This document shows positions 52,531 through 61,032 of a stretch of DNA of 64,000 bases, piece after piece. Location: contig JAHDXW010000006.1 in assembly GCA_023383015.1 (NCBI GenBank), positions 62,001 through 126,000 on the forward strand. The letters run 5' to 3'. Both the position numbers and the translations under genes were made by a program. This stretch comes from Paracoccaceae bacterium (lineage in GTDB: Bacteria; Pseudomonadota; Alphaproteobacteria; Rhodobacterales; Rhodobacteraceae). Numbering within the stretch: the first letter of the stretch is position 1; every line of letters starts with the position of its first letter. Under the pieces are notes generated by a model that worked only from the letters and a program-made list of their open reading frames with translations, was not told the DNA's origin and did no database searches.

Positions 52531-53457
52531 TCAGCCGGCCGGGGCGGCGCCGGCGGCGGCGAGGATGTAGCGGGCGGTCATCAGATCGAGATGCGCCCCG
52601 CCGCCGTTCTTGCAGATGGTGATCTCGTCCGCGCTGCGGCGGGCGAAGCCGCCGGCGGCGATGTCGTAGAAGTCGCCCAGCACGTCCGTCCGGGCGATGG
52701 TGCCGGCGGCAAGCGGGATCATCAGCTCGCCGATGTGATCGAGCGTGGTCTCGCGCGAATCGACGAACAGCCGCGCCCGCCGCAGGGCATCGTCGTCGAC
52801 CTCGCGCATGTCGGGCTTGTAGGCGCCGATCAGGTCGAGGTGCTGGCCGGGGCGCAGCCACACGCCGCGGATCAGCGGCGTGCGCGACATGGTCGCGGTG
52901 GCGATGACATCGGCGGCAGTGACCGCGGCGGCGAGGTCGGGCGCGACGCTGACGCCGGGGAAGGCCGCGGCAAGGGCGCCGGCGCCGGCGGGGGTTCGGT
53001 TCCAGACCGCGACCGCGGCGGCGGGAAAGAGGCTGCGGTAGGCCGCCACCATTGCCCGCGCCACCGCGCCTGCGCCCACCACCAGCACCTGCGCGCTGTC
53101 GGGCCGGGCGAGGTGGCGGGCGGCGAGAAGGCTGTCGCCGGCGGTCTTCCAGCGGGTGACAAGGTGGAAGTCGACCAGCGCCTCCAGCCGGCCGGTCGCA
53201 TCGTCGTAGAGGCAGACGCCGCCGTTGACCGCGGGCAGGCCGCGGGCGCGGTTGCCGGGCAGGATGGTGGCGGTCTTCACCGCGATGCCGAGCCCTTCGA
53301 TCCATGCCGAGCGCGTCAGCATCACCCCGTCGCCCCGGTAGAGGAAGCTGTCGCCGATCGCCGCCCGCGGCAGGCGGTGGCCGGCCTCCATCGCGTCGGC
53401 AAGTCCGGCCCATGAGAGCCGCGGCTCGGCGTCGGATCCGACGATCCGCAGGGTCAT
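52531..53457 (-). CDS. Ornithine cyclodeaminase/mu-crystallin family protein
   Basis: A 308-residue NAD(P)-dependent enzyme of the OCD/mu-crystallin family. Conserved elements: V-K-T-A-T-I-L-P-G-N near residue 60 (substrate loop with Lys), V-V-G-A-G-A-V-A near 125 (dinucleotide site) and G-A-Y-K-P-D-M-R-E near 213. The family includes ornithine cyclodeaminase, alanine dehydrogenase-like and delta1-pyrroline-2-carboxylate reductase enzymes. The last is notable because the dehydratase-like enzyme at 40103 is predicted to make that imine, though it lies 11 kb away. Overlaps the HAD gene by 4 bases. Confidence 0.85.
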   Translation of the reverse strand: MTLRIVGSDAEPRLSWAGLADAMEAGHRLPRAAIGDSFLYRGDGVMLTRSAWIEGLGIAVKTATILPGNRARGLPAVNGGVCLYDDATGRLEALVDFHLVTRWKTAGDSLLAARHLARPDSAQVLVVGAGAVARAMVAAYRSLFPAAAVAVWNRTPAGAGALAAAFPGVSVAPDLAAAVTAADVIATATMSRTPLIRGVWLRPGQHLDLIGAYKPDMREVDDDALRRARLFVDSRETTLDHIGELMIPLAAGTIARTDVLGDFYDIAAGGFARRSADEITICKNGGGAHLDLMTARYILAAAGAAPAG

Positions 53458-54089
53458 GGCACGGCCTCCACGGCGGCAACGAGCCCGGCTGCCACCAGCG
53501 CCGTCGCCAGCCCTGCCGGCCCCTCGAAGAGATGGGTCTGCCAGCCGCGGGCGTTGGCGGCGGCGATGTTGGCGGCGCGGTCGTCGACGAAGAAGAGCTC
53601 GGCGGGCGCCACGCCGGTCGCCGTCTCGAGGGCGGCGTAGATGGCCGGGTCGGGCTTGACGACCCCGAGCCGGCCCGACAGGAAGCGGGCGTCGAACTCG
53701 TCGAGGAACGGGTAGTGGGCCCGTGCGATCTCGAAGCTCGCGTTGCCGAAGTTGGAGAGCGCGAAGACCGGCACGCCGCGGGCCCGCAGCGCGCGCAGGA
53801 GCCGCACCGAATGCGGGATGGCGGGGGTGGCCATCTCGATCCAGCGGTCGTGCCAGAGGCCGATCGCCTCGGCCCATCGGGGATGGCGGGCGGCCGTTGC
53901 CGCGACCGTCCCGGCGAACGGGGCGCCGAGGTCGATGGCGCGGTTCATGCCGTCGAGGTCGACCTCGGCGAACAGCCGGGCCCGCCCCTCCGGCCCCAGC
54001 AGCGGGTCATAGAGCCTCGCGGGATCCCATTCGATCAGCACGTTGCCGATGTCGAAGACGACGGCGGTGACGGGTCGGGGTGGGTGCAT
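53454..54089 (-). CDS. HAD family hydrolase (YihX-like)
   Basis: A 211-residue HAD phosphatase. Motif I is V-F-D-I-G-N-V near residue 10, with G in place of the second Asp as in YihX-type sugar phosphatases; motif II is A-L-S-N-F near 110, motif III K-P-D-P near 142 and motif IV F-V-D-D-R near 165. Start at 54089 follows AGGAGCACGCC. Two-gene unit with the OCD-family enzyme. Confidence 0.85.
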   Translation of the reverse strand: MHPPRPVTAVVFDIGNVLIEWDPARLYDPLLGPEGRARLFAEVDLDGMNRAIDLGAPFAGTVAATAARHPRWAEAIGLWHDRWIEMATPAIPHSVRLLRALRARGVPVFALSNFGNASFEIARAHYPFLDEFDARFLSGRLGVVKPDPAIYAALETATGVAPAELFFVDDRAANIAAANARGWQTHLFEGPAGLATALVAAGLVAAVEAVP

Positions 54090-54158
54090 GGCGTGCTCCT
54101 GCGGTCCGTCCGCCTTCCTAAGGCAGATTCCGCCGGCATGGAACGGGCCGCGAGACCT

Positions 54159-54175
54159 GTTCCCTCGGGAGGAAA
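54159..54175. promoter_or_regulatory. Weak match to the GTTYC-N7-GRAAC motif
   Basis: GTTCC (54159-54163), CTCGGGA, GGAAA (54171-54175), one base off in the last arm position. It lies 44 bases before a short open frame and 70 bases upstream of the HAD gene. Noted as a degenerate case. Confidence 0.25.
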
Positions 54176-54218
54176 ACGGGTGCAGAATGGGCCCGCCCTG
54201 AGGAGGGGAGCCCCGACC

Positions 54219-54320
54219 ATGCTGCTCTGCCGTCTCGCGATCTGCCTCGCCCTCGTCCTGCCGGCCGCCGCCTGCGACCCGGGAGCCTTCTCGCCCTGGG
54301 GCGGCTACGCCCAGCGCTGA
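54219..54320 (+). CDS. Short predicted secreted peptide or lipoprotein
   Basis: A 33-codon frame preceded by AGGAGGGG at good spacing. Residues ~5-16 are hydrophobic and end in L-P-A-A-A-C at Cys19, a poor but possible lipobox (Ala at the -3 position). The C-terminal part (D-P-G-A-F-S-P-W-G-G-Y-A-Q-R) is short and polar. Resembles entericidin-like small lipoproteins in layout only. Ends 18 bases before a strong palindrome. No homologue recognised. Confidence 0.45.
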   Translation: MLLCRLAICLALVLPAAACDPGAFSPWGGYAQR

Positions 54321-54337
54321 GCGGCGCCCGGCAGCAC

Positions 54338-54353
54338 CGCCCCGGCCGGGGCG
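54338..54353. terminator. Palindrome CGCCCCGG|CCGGGGCG between convergent genes
   Basis: Perfect 16-base palindrome in the 62-base convergent gap before tesA. As hairpins need a loop, the effective stem is about six pairs. Position suggests a bidirectional terminator; no T-run. Confidence 0.4.
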
Positions 54354-54382
54354 CGGGGGCGCCCGCCGCCCCGCACGGCGCC

Positions 54383-55036
54383 CTATCCGCCGACCCGCGC
54401 GATCAGCGCCTCGACGGCGGGGCCGAGGGCCTCGACGATCAGCGCCACGCCCGCCGCCGAGGGGTGCAGCCCGTCGGGCTGCATCAGGCGCATGGCGGCC
54501 CCCGGCTCGGCCGCCCGGGCGGTGACCGGGTCGAGGAGGTCGGCAAGGTGGAGGGCCCCGAACTCGGCCGCGAGTTCGGGATACATCGCCTCGAAGTCGC
54601 GCTTGAACTCGGGCCCGTAGTTCCCGGGGGCGGGCAGGCCGACCAGCAGCACCGGGATGCTCCGGGCGGCCGCGGCCTGCAGGATGCCGCGCAGGTTGGC
54701 GCGGCTGACCGCAGGGTCGATGCCGCGCAGCAGGTCGTTGCCGCCGAGCGCCACGACCATCGCGTCGCCGCCGCCCGCGAGCGTCCACTCCACCCGCGCC
54801 AGCCCGCCGGCGGTGGTGTCGCCCGAGACCCCGGCGTTGACGACCGTGATCTCATGGCCGCGGGCGGCCAGCCAGGCCTGCAGCTGCGGCACGAGCCCCT
54901 CGCCCTCGGGCAGGCCATAGCCCTGGGTGAGGCTGTCGCCGAGGGCCACGAGGGTGAGCGGGCGCGCCTCGGCGACGGAAACCGCGGCGAGCAGCGTGAG
55001 CAGGAGCGCCACTGCCCGGTTGAGAACGCCGCGCAT
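54383..55036 (-). CDS. tesA: SGNH arylesterase/thioesterase (TesA type)
   Basis: A 217-residue secreted SGNH hydrolase. Signal peptide to about residue 24 (V-A-E-A-R). Block I G-D-S-L-T-Q-G-Y-G near 33 with the nucleophile Ser, block II V-V-N-A-G near 65, block III A-L-G-G-N-D near 95 and block V Q-P-D-G-L-H-P-S near 180 with the Asp-His pair. TesA-type proteins hydrolyse acyl-CoA and aryl esters in the periplasm. Divergent from ybbA-ybbP, the same neighbours as E. coli tesA. Start at 55036; an alternative start at 55081 gives extra residues and overlaps the other start. Confidence 0.92.
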   Translation of the reverse strand: MRGVLNRAVALLLTLLAAVSVAEARPLTLVALGDSLTQGYGLPEGEGLVPQLQAWLAARGHEITVVNAGVSGDTTAGGLARVEWTLAGGGDAMVVALGGNDLLRGIDPAVSRANLRGILQAAAARSIPVLLVGLPAPGNYGPEFKRDFEAMYPELAAEFGALHLADLLDPVTARAAEPGAAMRLMQPDGLHPSAAGVALIVEALGPAVEALIARVGG

Positions 55037-55079
55037 TGCCCCATATGCGCCCCGAGGCAGAGCTGAAAGGACCGACCGC

Positions 55080-55778
55080 ATGGCCGAACCGATCCTGTCC
55101 CTGAGGGATGTGGAACTGACGCTGGCGGGCAATGCGGGGCCGGTGCGGGTGCTGTCGGGCATCACGCTTGATGTCGCGGCGGGCGAGACCTTGGGGCTGG
55201 TGGGGCCGTCGGGGTCGGGCAAGTCGTCGCTCCTCATGCTCATGGGCGGGCTCGAACGGGCCACCGCCGGCACGGTCCGGGCGCTGGGGCAGGACCTGAC
55301 GGCGATGGGCGAGGACGGGCTCGCGCGGTTCCGCAGGGGCAATATGGGCGTGGTGTTCCAGTCCTTCCACCTCATCTCGACGATGACGGCGCTGGAGAAT
55401 GTCGCCACGCCCCTGGAGCTGGCCGGCGCGGCGGACGCCTTCGGCCGGGCCGAGGCGGAGCTGGTGGCCGTGGGTCTCGGCCCGCGGCTACACCACTACC
55501 CCAGCCAGATGTCGGGGGGCGAGCAGCAGCGGGTGGCGCTGGCGCGGGCGGCCGCGCCGCGGCCGCGCATCCTTCTGGCCGACGAGCCGACGGGCAACCT
55601 CGACGCCGCCAACGGCGCGGCGATCATGGACCTCCTCTTCGGGCTGCGCGACCGGCACGGGGCGACGCTGGTGCTGGTCACCCATGCCCCCGAACTGGCG
55701 GCGCGCTGCGACCGCGTCGTGCGGCTGGCCGACGGGCGGATCGTTGCCGATGCGGGGCTCCGGAGGGCGGCCGAATGA
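55080..55778 (+). CDS. ybbA: ABC transporter ATPase (YbbA/LolD type)
   Basis: A 232-residue ATPase of the MacB/LolD group: Walker A G-P-S-G-S-G-K-S-S near residue 42, Q-loop V-F-Q-S-F near 90, signature M-S-G-G-E-Q-Q near 145, Walker B I-L-L-A-D-E-P-T-G-N-L-D near 165. The four-base ATGA overlap with the large permease and the divergent tesA match the ybbA-ybbP-tesA cluster. These systems act on the periplasmic side, probably in lipid or lipoprotein-related extrusion; the substrate is unknown. Confidence 0.92.
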   Translation: MAEPILSLRDVELTLAGNAGPVRVLSGITLDVAAGETLGLVGPSGSGKSSLLMLMGGLERATAGTVRALGQDLTAMGEDGLARFRRGNMGVVFQSFHLISTMTALENVATPLELAGAADAFGRAEAELVAVGLGPRLHHYPSQMSGGEQQRVALARAAAPRPRILLADEPTGNLDAANGAAIMDLLFGLRDRHGATLVLVTHAPELAARCDRVVRLADGRIVADAGLRRAAE

Positions 55779-58297
55779 GCCTTGCCATTGCCGCCCGCAT
55801 CGCCCGCCGCGAGCTGCGCGGCGGGCTGAAGGGGTTCCGCATCTTCCTTCTGTGCCTGGCGCTCGGGGTCGGTGCGATCGCCGCGGTGGGGATGGTGCGC
55901 AGCGCCATCGAGCGCGGGCTGGCCGGGCAGGGGGCGGTGCTGCTGGGCGGCGACGCGGCGATGACCTTCACCTACCGCATGCCTGCGGAGGAGGAGCTTG
56001 CCTGGGCGGCGGCGAGGGCGGTCGCAACCTCGGTGATCGTCGACTTCCGCTCGATGGCGGCGGCGGGCGAGGAGCGCGGGCTGACGCAAGTGAAGGCCGT
56101 CGACGACGCCTATCCGCTGACCGGAGAGGTCGTGCTCGACCCGCCGGTGCCGCTGGCGGCGGCGCTGGCCGGCGGCGGCGGGCTGCCCGGCGGCGTGATG
56201 GACCGGGTGCTGGTCGACCGGATGGGGCTGGCCGTGGGCGACGTCTTCCGACTCGGTCGGCAGGAGTTCCGGCTGATGGCGGCGCTCGTGGCCGAGCCCG
56301 ACGGCGCCACGGGCGGCTTCGGTCTGGGTCCACGGACGATCGTGCGCACCGCCGACCTGGCGGCGAGCGAGCTGCTCGGCCCTGGCACGCTGTACGAATC
56401 GCGGCTGCGGATGCTGCTGCCCGAGGGCGCCGACCTTGCGGCGCTGAGGGCCGCGGCGCTGGCGGAGTTCCGCGACGCCGGCATGCGCTGGCAGGACCGC
56501 CGCCGCGGCGCCCCGGGCGTGGAGCACTTCGTGGAGCGGATCGGCTCGTTCCTTGTGCTGGTCGGGCTGGCGGGGCTGGCGGTGGGCGGGGTCGGGGTGT
56601 CGGCGGCCGTGCGGGCCTATCTGGAGGGCAAGACCGGCGTCATCGCGACGCTGAAGACGCTGGGCGCCGAAAGCCGGACGATCTTCGCCGTCTACTTCAT
56701 CCAGATTGGGGCGCTGACGGCGCTGGGCGTGGCCGCGGGGCTGGCGCTGGGGGCGGGCCTGCCGCTTCTGCTTGCGCCGGTGATCGCGACCGCCCTGCCG
56801 GTGCCGGTGGCCTTCGCCGTCTATCCCGCGCCGCTGGCCGAGGCGGCGCTTTACGGCGTGCTGACGGCGCTGGTCTTCACCCTCTGGCCGCTGGCGCGCA
56901 CGAGCGAGGTGCGCGCGGCGGCGCTGTTCCGCGAGGCCGGCGGGCGGGCGCGGCGCTGGCCGCGGCCGGTCTTCGTGCTGGCCACCGCGGGGCTGGTGGC
57001 GCTGCTGGTCGGCGGGGCCACCGCCTTCGCGGCGGTGCCGGAGCTGGCGCTGGCCGCGGCCGTGGCGATCGCGGCGGCGCTGGCGGTGCTGACGGCGGCG
57101 GCGGTGGCGGTGCGGGCGGCGGCGCGGCGGCTGGCGCGGTCGCGGGTCGCCCGCGGCCGGCCGGCGCTGCGCCTGGCGCTGGCTGCGGTCGGCGGGCCGC
57201 GCGAGGAGGCGGCCTCGGTCGTGCTGTCGCTGGGGCTGGGGCTGACGGTGCTGGCGGCGGTCGGGCAGATCGAGGCCAACCTGCGCGGTGCCATCGCCCG
57301 CGACCTTCCCCAGCGGGCGCCCTCGTACTTCTTCGTCGACATCCAGAACGACCAGCTTGCCGGCTTCCGCGCGCGGCTGGAGGGCGACCCGGCAGTGAGC
57401 GCGGTGGAGACCGCTCCGATGCTGCGGGGCGTCGTCACCCGCATCAACGGCCGTCCGGCGCGCGAGGTTGCGGGCGACCACTGGGTGCTGCGCGGCGACC
57501 GCGGCGTGACCTATTCGGAGGCGCCGCCGCCGGGGGCGCGGATCACCGCCGGCGCCTGGTGGCCTTCGGGCTATTCGGGGCCGCCGGTGATGAGCTTCGC
57601 CGCCGACGAGGGGGCCGAGCTGGGCCTGAGGCTGGGCGACGAGCTCACCGTCAACATCCTCGGCCGCGACCTGTCGGCGACGATCACGAGCTTCCGCGAG
57701 GTCGACTTCTCGACCGGGGGGATCAACTTCATCCTGTCGCTGAACCCCGGCGCGCTGGCAGGGGCGCCGCACACGCACATCGCCACCGTCGATGCCGCCC
57801 CCGAGGCCGAGGCCGCGATCCTACGCGACCTCGCCCGCGCCTATCCCAACATCACCGCGATCCGTGTCCGCGACGCGATCGAGCAGGTGACCGCGGCCCT
57901 GGGGGCGCTGGCGGCGGCGACCGCCTATGCGGCGGCGGCAACGCTGGTGACCGGCTTCATGGTGCTGATCGGCGCGGCCGCCGCAGGCGAGCGTGCCCGC
58001 GTCTTCGAGGCGGCGGTGCTGAAGACGCTCGGGGCGACGCGGGCGCGGATTCTCGCAAGCTTCGCGCTGCGCTCGGCGATCATGGGGGCGGCGGCGGGGG
58101 GCGTGGCCATCGCCGGAGGCGGGCTGGCCGGGTGGGGCGTCATGACCTTCGTGATGGAGACCGACTACCGCTTCGAGCCGGTCTCGGCGGTGGCGATCGT
58201 CGCCGGCGGGGTGCTGGCGACGATGCTGGCCGGGCTGGCCTTCGCGCTGCGGCCCTTGGCAGCCCGGCCCGCGCAGGTGCTGCGGGCGCGGGAATGA
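55775..58297 (+). CDS. ybbP: ABC transporter permease (YbbP/FtsX-like, large)
   Basis: An 840-residue permease with an N-terminal membrane segment (about 22-42), a periplasmic part, a central group of membrane segments (about 250-450) and a C-terminal FtsX-type group (about 700-835). This two-FtsX-domain layout is that of YbbP. T-L-K-T-L-G-A near 280 and V-L-K-T-L-G-A-T-R near 745 are the paired FtsX motifs that couple to the ATPase. Starts inside the ybbA stop. Confidence 0.92.
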   Translation: MSLAIAARIARRELRGGLKGFRIFLLCLALGVGAIAAVGMVRSAIERGLAGQGAVLLGGDAAMTFTYRMPAEEELAWAAARAVATSVIVDFRSMAAAGEERGLTQVKAVDDAYPLTGEVVLDPPVPLAAALAGGGGLPGGVMDRVLVDRMGLAVGDVFRLGRQEFRLMAALVAEPDGATGGFGLGPRTIVRTADLAASELLGPGTLYESRLRMLLPEGADLAALRAAALAEFRDAGMRWQDRRRGAPGVEHFVERIGSFLVLVGLAGLAVGGVGVSAAVRAYLEGKTGVIATLKTLGAESRTIFAVYFIQIGALTALGVAAGLALGAGLPLLLAPVIATALPVPVAFAVYPAPLAEAALYGVLTALVFTLWPLARTSEVRAAALFREAGGRARRWPRPVFVLATAGLVALLVGGATAFAAVPELALAAAVAIAAALAVLTAAAVAVRAAARRLARSRVARGRPALRLALAAVGGPREEAASVVLSLGLGLTVLAAVGQIEANLRGAIARDLPQRAPSYFFVDIQNDQLAGFRARLEGDPAVSAVETAPMLRGVVTRINGRPAREVAGDHWVLRGDRGVTYSEAPPPGARITAGAWWPSGYSGPPVMSFAADEGAELGLRLGDELTVNILGRDLSATITSFREVDFSTGGINFILSLNPGALAGAPHTHIATVDAAPEAEAAILRDLARAYPNITAIRVRDAIEQVTAALGALAAATAYAAAATLVTGFMVLIGAAAAGERARVFEAAVLKTLGATRARILASFALRSAIMGAAAGGVAIAGGGLAGWGVMTFVMETDYRFEPVSAVAIVAGGVLATMLAGLAFALRPLAARPAQVLRARE

Positions 58298-58316
58298 CGG
58301 TGCGGCGGGCAGAGAA

Positions 58317-58334
58317 TGTCATCTTTGAGTGACA
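58317..58334. promoter_or_regulatory. PpsR/CrtJ-like palindrome TGTCA-N8-TGACA
   Basis: TGTCA (58317-58321) and TGACA (58330-58334) with eight bases between, giving TGT-N12-ACA with perfect five-base arms (six if the outer A/T are counted). It sits in a small AT-rich patch between ybbP and the Cys-rich gene, 126 bases upstream of that gene. Best match to a PpsR site in the window. Confidence 0.5.
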
Positions 58335-58459
58335 TGATGGTGTAAGTTTGACTTGACGTCTCGCGGAGCCGCCGCCCATTCTGGCGCCGAAAGGTCCGCC
58401 AGGGGGCCGGCGTGCGGCCGGTGCGGTCCCGGCGGAGCACGGGCCCTGTCGAGGCGGCG

Positions 58460-58801
58460 ATGATCCTGACCGATGACACGCATGAATTCGCCTGCAGCGA
58501 CTGCACCCACACCGGCAAGCCCTGCATGGAGGGGCTGTGGCTGACGCGGCGGCTGGCCCGGTCGCTGGCCGAACAGGCGCGGCGGCTGGACGGCGCCTAT
58601 GACGTGACCTGCGCGGCCAGCTTCGTCGGCTGCGGCCGGCTGTGCCACACGCTGCTGCGCGTGCGCCCGGCCCGGCTGGAGGCGTTCTGCGGCGTCGCCG
58701 ACGGCGCGGCAGCGGGCGGCGGGACGGGGATCCAGCGGGCGACGGTCGTCGCGAGCCCGCTGTCGTCCGCCGCCCGCCGGCCGCCGCTGGCCGCCGAGTA
58801 G
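58460..58801 (+). CDS. Small Cys-rich protein, thioredoxin-fold ferredoxin-like (DUF1636-like)
   Basis: A 113-residue protein. Cys pattern: C-S-D-C near residue 12, C near 21, then C-A-A near 53 and C-G-R-L-C near 60. Order and spacing recall thioredoxin-like [2Fe-2S] proteins (DUF1636: C-x2-C, then C-x-G-x-C-x3-C). C-terminal ~40 residues are Ala/Pro-rich. Likely metal or Fe-S binding. Start at 58460 (M-I-L-T-D-D) is favoured over 58412. Monocistronic, behind a PpsR-like palindrome. Function unknown; the family call is tentative. Confidence 0.6.
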   Translation: MILTDDTHEFACSDCTHTGKPCMEGLWLTRRLARSLAEQARRLDGAYDVTCAASFVGCGRLCHTLLRVRPARLEAFCGVADGAAAGGGTGIQRATVVASPLSSAARRPPLAAE

Positions 58802-58886
58802 GATCGGGGCCCCGCCGTCCCGGCGATGCGGCACGGCGCCCTCCGGGGACGGCAGGCGCCGGCGAGGCAGGGGTGCGGGGGCCTGG

Positions 58887-61016
58887 TCAGTCAGCCGGCA
58901 CGGTGTCGAGGTCGATCTGCAGGATCGTCGGCGCAGGTCCCTCGGCCTCGTCCGAGAACGGGACGGCCCCGCGGGTGGTCACGCCGAAGCCCGCCTCGCC
59001 CAGCACCTCGAGGAACCCCGGGGCGGCGCCGTCGCCGATGCTGCGGGTAAGCTCGATCTCGGACTGCTGCAGGAATGCAAGGTTCTCGACCATTCCCTGC
59101 CGGCGCGCCGGCGTCAGAACGATGACGATGCGGTCGCGGCCGAAGGCCTCGTCGGAGACCCGGAACAGCCCCTGCTGGCTGAGCCGCTCGCCGGGCTGCA
59201 GCTGGCCGGCCCACATGTGGGTGATCGAGTAGTCCGAGCCGATGTAGAGCACGTTGACGTCGACGGCGATGCCGAGGGTGTTCTCGATGCGGGCGAAGAC
59301 GGTGTCGCCGGGCACGAGCCTCGGCACTCCGGCGAGGTCGAGGGCGGCAAGCTCGCGCTCGCCGGCGGGGCGGAGCAGGAGATCGACCGTGACGCCCGCG
59401 CCGACGCCGCCCGCGCCGGCCACCGAGGCGCCGAGCTTCAGCAGGTTGACCGCGCGCGCCATGCTGCGCAGGTTCTCGGCCACGAGGGCCGCAAGCTCGT
59501 CGGGGCCGCGTCCGGCGGTGCCCACCGAGGGGGTGACGGCCAGCGAGTCGGCATCGACGAGGCCGGCGCCGGGCAGCATCCAGATCGCGTCGGGGCGGAT
59601 GCTGTCGGCCAGCACCGCAAGGCGGATGTCGGCCGCCTCGCCGGCCTCGACGAAGCGCACCCGCGGGCCGGCGAGCTCGCCCGAGGCAATCAGGGCGGCG
59701 GCGGCGCGCATGGCGGCGGCTGCCCCGGCCTCGCCCTCGGGCAGGGCGACGGTGAGGGTGAAGTCGACGGTCGCGGTGACCTGTCGGACATGGGCGCCGC
59801 GGGGCAGGTCGCGCAGGCTGACGGCGGGCAGCCCCCCGTGCGCCACCGGCCGGGCGGTGGCGCCGAAGGTGTCGGCGGCCACGACCTCGACATAGCCGAT
59901 CGCCCGGTCGAGCCCGTCGGCGGCGCCGGGCAGGATGGCGAGGATCGTGCCCTCGCTGATCCCGTGCAGGGTGCCGGCCGGGAAGGCGAGGCTGTCGCCG
60001 TCGCGGGTTGCCGGCCACTGCGCCACCCGCCCGCCGGCGTCGGTGCCGAACACCACCCGGTCGAGATCGCCCTCGAACATCGGGGTGGTGCGGGCGAGGT
60101 TCTTGACAGCGTAGCGGCGCAGCACCTCCTGGGCGAGCTGGGCGTAGGTGATGCCGGGGTACTCGGCGAGCACCTCGAACAGTGTGTAGGTGAAGACGCC
60201 ATGCGCGATCCGGTCGGGCCGGCCGGGCGGCATGCGCATCTCCGGCGTCACCTCGGTCGTCTGGGCGGCGAAGAAGGCGATCAGCGATCCCGCGCCCTCG
60301 CCGAGTTCGCCCGGCCCGACCGGCGCCTCGGCACGGGCCCGGGGATCGGCGGCGACGGGCGCGTCGCCGAGCGAGCGGCTGGTGGCCTCGTCCCAGGCCG
60401 CGGCGGGGATGCCGAGCGCGTCGGCGGCGACCTCGCGGGCGCGCACCTCCTCGCTCTCCACGCCGCGGGTGGCGGTGGCCGAGTGGCAGGAATCGAACAC
60501 CACCCAGACGTCGGCGCCGCGGGCCCGCAGGGCGGTGACGAAGAGCGCCACCTCGTCGTCGACGAGCGCATTCTCGACCTCGCCCACGGTGTCGTTCCAG
60601 GTACCGACGTCCATCGGCAGGAAGATCTGGTCGAGGCCGTTCAGCTCGCTGCCCGCCACCCGCTCGGGTGCCTGGCTGCCGTGGCCGGAGAAGTGGATGT
60701 AGACGAAATCGCCGGGCTCGACCTCCTCGATCAGCCGCGCGAAGGCGGCGCGGATCGCCGCCAGCGTCGGGTCCTGCCCGCCCTCGACGCCGTCGGCGAG
60801 CAGGATGACGTTGCCGGGATCGAAGGGGACCGGTGCCGCGGAGGTCAGGTATTCGGCGATCAGCCGGGCGTCGTTGGCCGGGCCCTTGAGCCAGAAGCGT
60901 TCGGCGAGGTTGGGGTATTCGGAGACGCCGACGATCAGCGCGTGGTTCTCGCGGGAGAGGGCGGGGGAAGCGGCGATGAAGGCGGCGAGCGACAGGCCCG
61001 CGAGCAGGCGGCGCAT
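58887..61016 (-). CDS. Secreted caspase family (C14) peptidase with C-terminal DUF4384-like domain
   Basis: A 709-residue protein. Signal peptide to ~22 (S-P-A-L-S-R). Caspase fold about 24-330: N-H-A-L-I-V-G-V-S-E-Y, catalytic His112 in H-F-S-G-H-G-S-Q and catalytic Cys177 in V-F-D-S-C-H-S-A, with D-D-E-V just before. L-I-A-F-F-A-A-Q near 245 follows as in metacaspases. The middle is beta-rich; near 555-650 there is a DUF4384-like block (P-G-D-T-V-F-A-R-I-E-N, then V-L-Y-I-G-S-D-Y, L-Q-P-G-E-R-L). Basic-residue specificity is usual for C14 metacaspases. Follows a small secreted protein gene by 16 bases. Confidence 0.88.
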   Translation of the reverse strand: MRRLLAGLSLAAFIAASPALSRENHALIVGVSEYPNLAERFWLKGPANDARLIAEYLTSAAPVPFDPGNVILLADGVEGGQDPTLAAIRAAFARLIEEVEPGDFVYIHFSGHGSQAPERVAGSELNGLDQIFLPMDVGTWNDTVGEVENALVDDEVALFVTALRARGADVWVVFDSCHSATATRGVESEEVRAREVAADALGIPAAAWDEATSRSLGDAPVAADPRARAEAPVGPGELGEGAGSLIAFFAAQTTEVTPEMRMPPGRPDRIAHGVFTYTLFEVLAEYPGITYAQLAQEVLRRYAVKNLARTTPMFEGDLDRVVFGTDAGGRVAQWPATRDGDSLAFPAGTLHGISEGTILAILPGAADGLDRAIGYVEVVAADTFGATARPVAHGGLPAVSLRDLPRGAHVRQVTATVDFTLTVALPEGEAGAAAAMRAAAALIASGELAGPRVRFVEAGEAADIRLAVLADSIRPDAIWMLPGAGLVDADSLAVTPSVGTAGRGPDELAALVAENLRSMARAVNLLKLGASVAGAGGVGAGVTVDLLLRPAGERELAALDLAGVPRLVPGDTVFARIENTLGIAVDVNVLYIGSDYSITHMWAGQLQPGERLSQQGLFRVSDEAFGRDRIVIVLTPARRQGMVENLAFLQQSEIELTRSIGDGAAPGFLEVLGEAGFGVTTRGAVPFSDEAEGPAPTILQIDLDTVPAD

Positions 61017-61032
61017 GGAATGTCCTTTCGGG

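Noticed and set aside
54127-54144. ATTCC-N8-GGAAC as another operator copy
   Set aside because: Spacer is 8, not 7, so it breaks the motif; kept out of the regulon list.
55399-58332. 977-codon alternative frame within ybbA-ybbP
   Set aside because: Arg/Gly/Ala-biased translation without domains; the frame used by ybbP has proper membrane segments.
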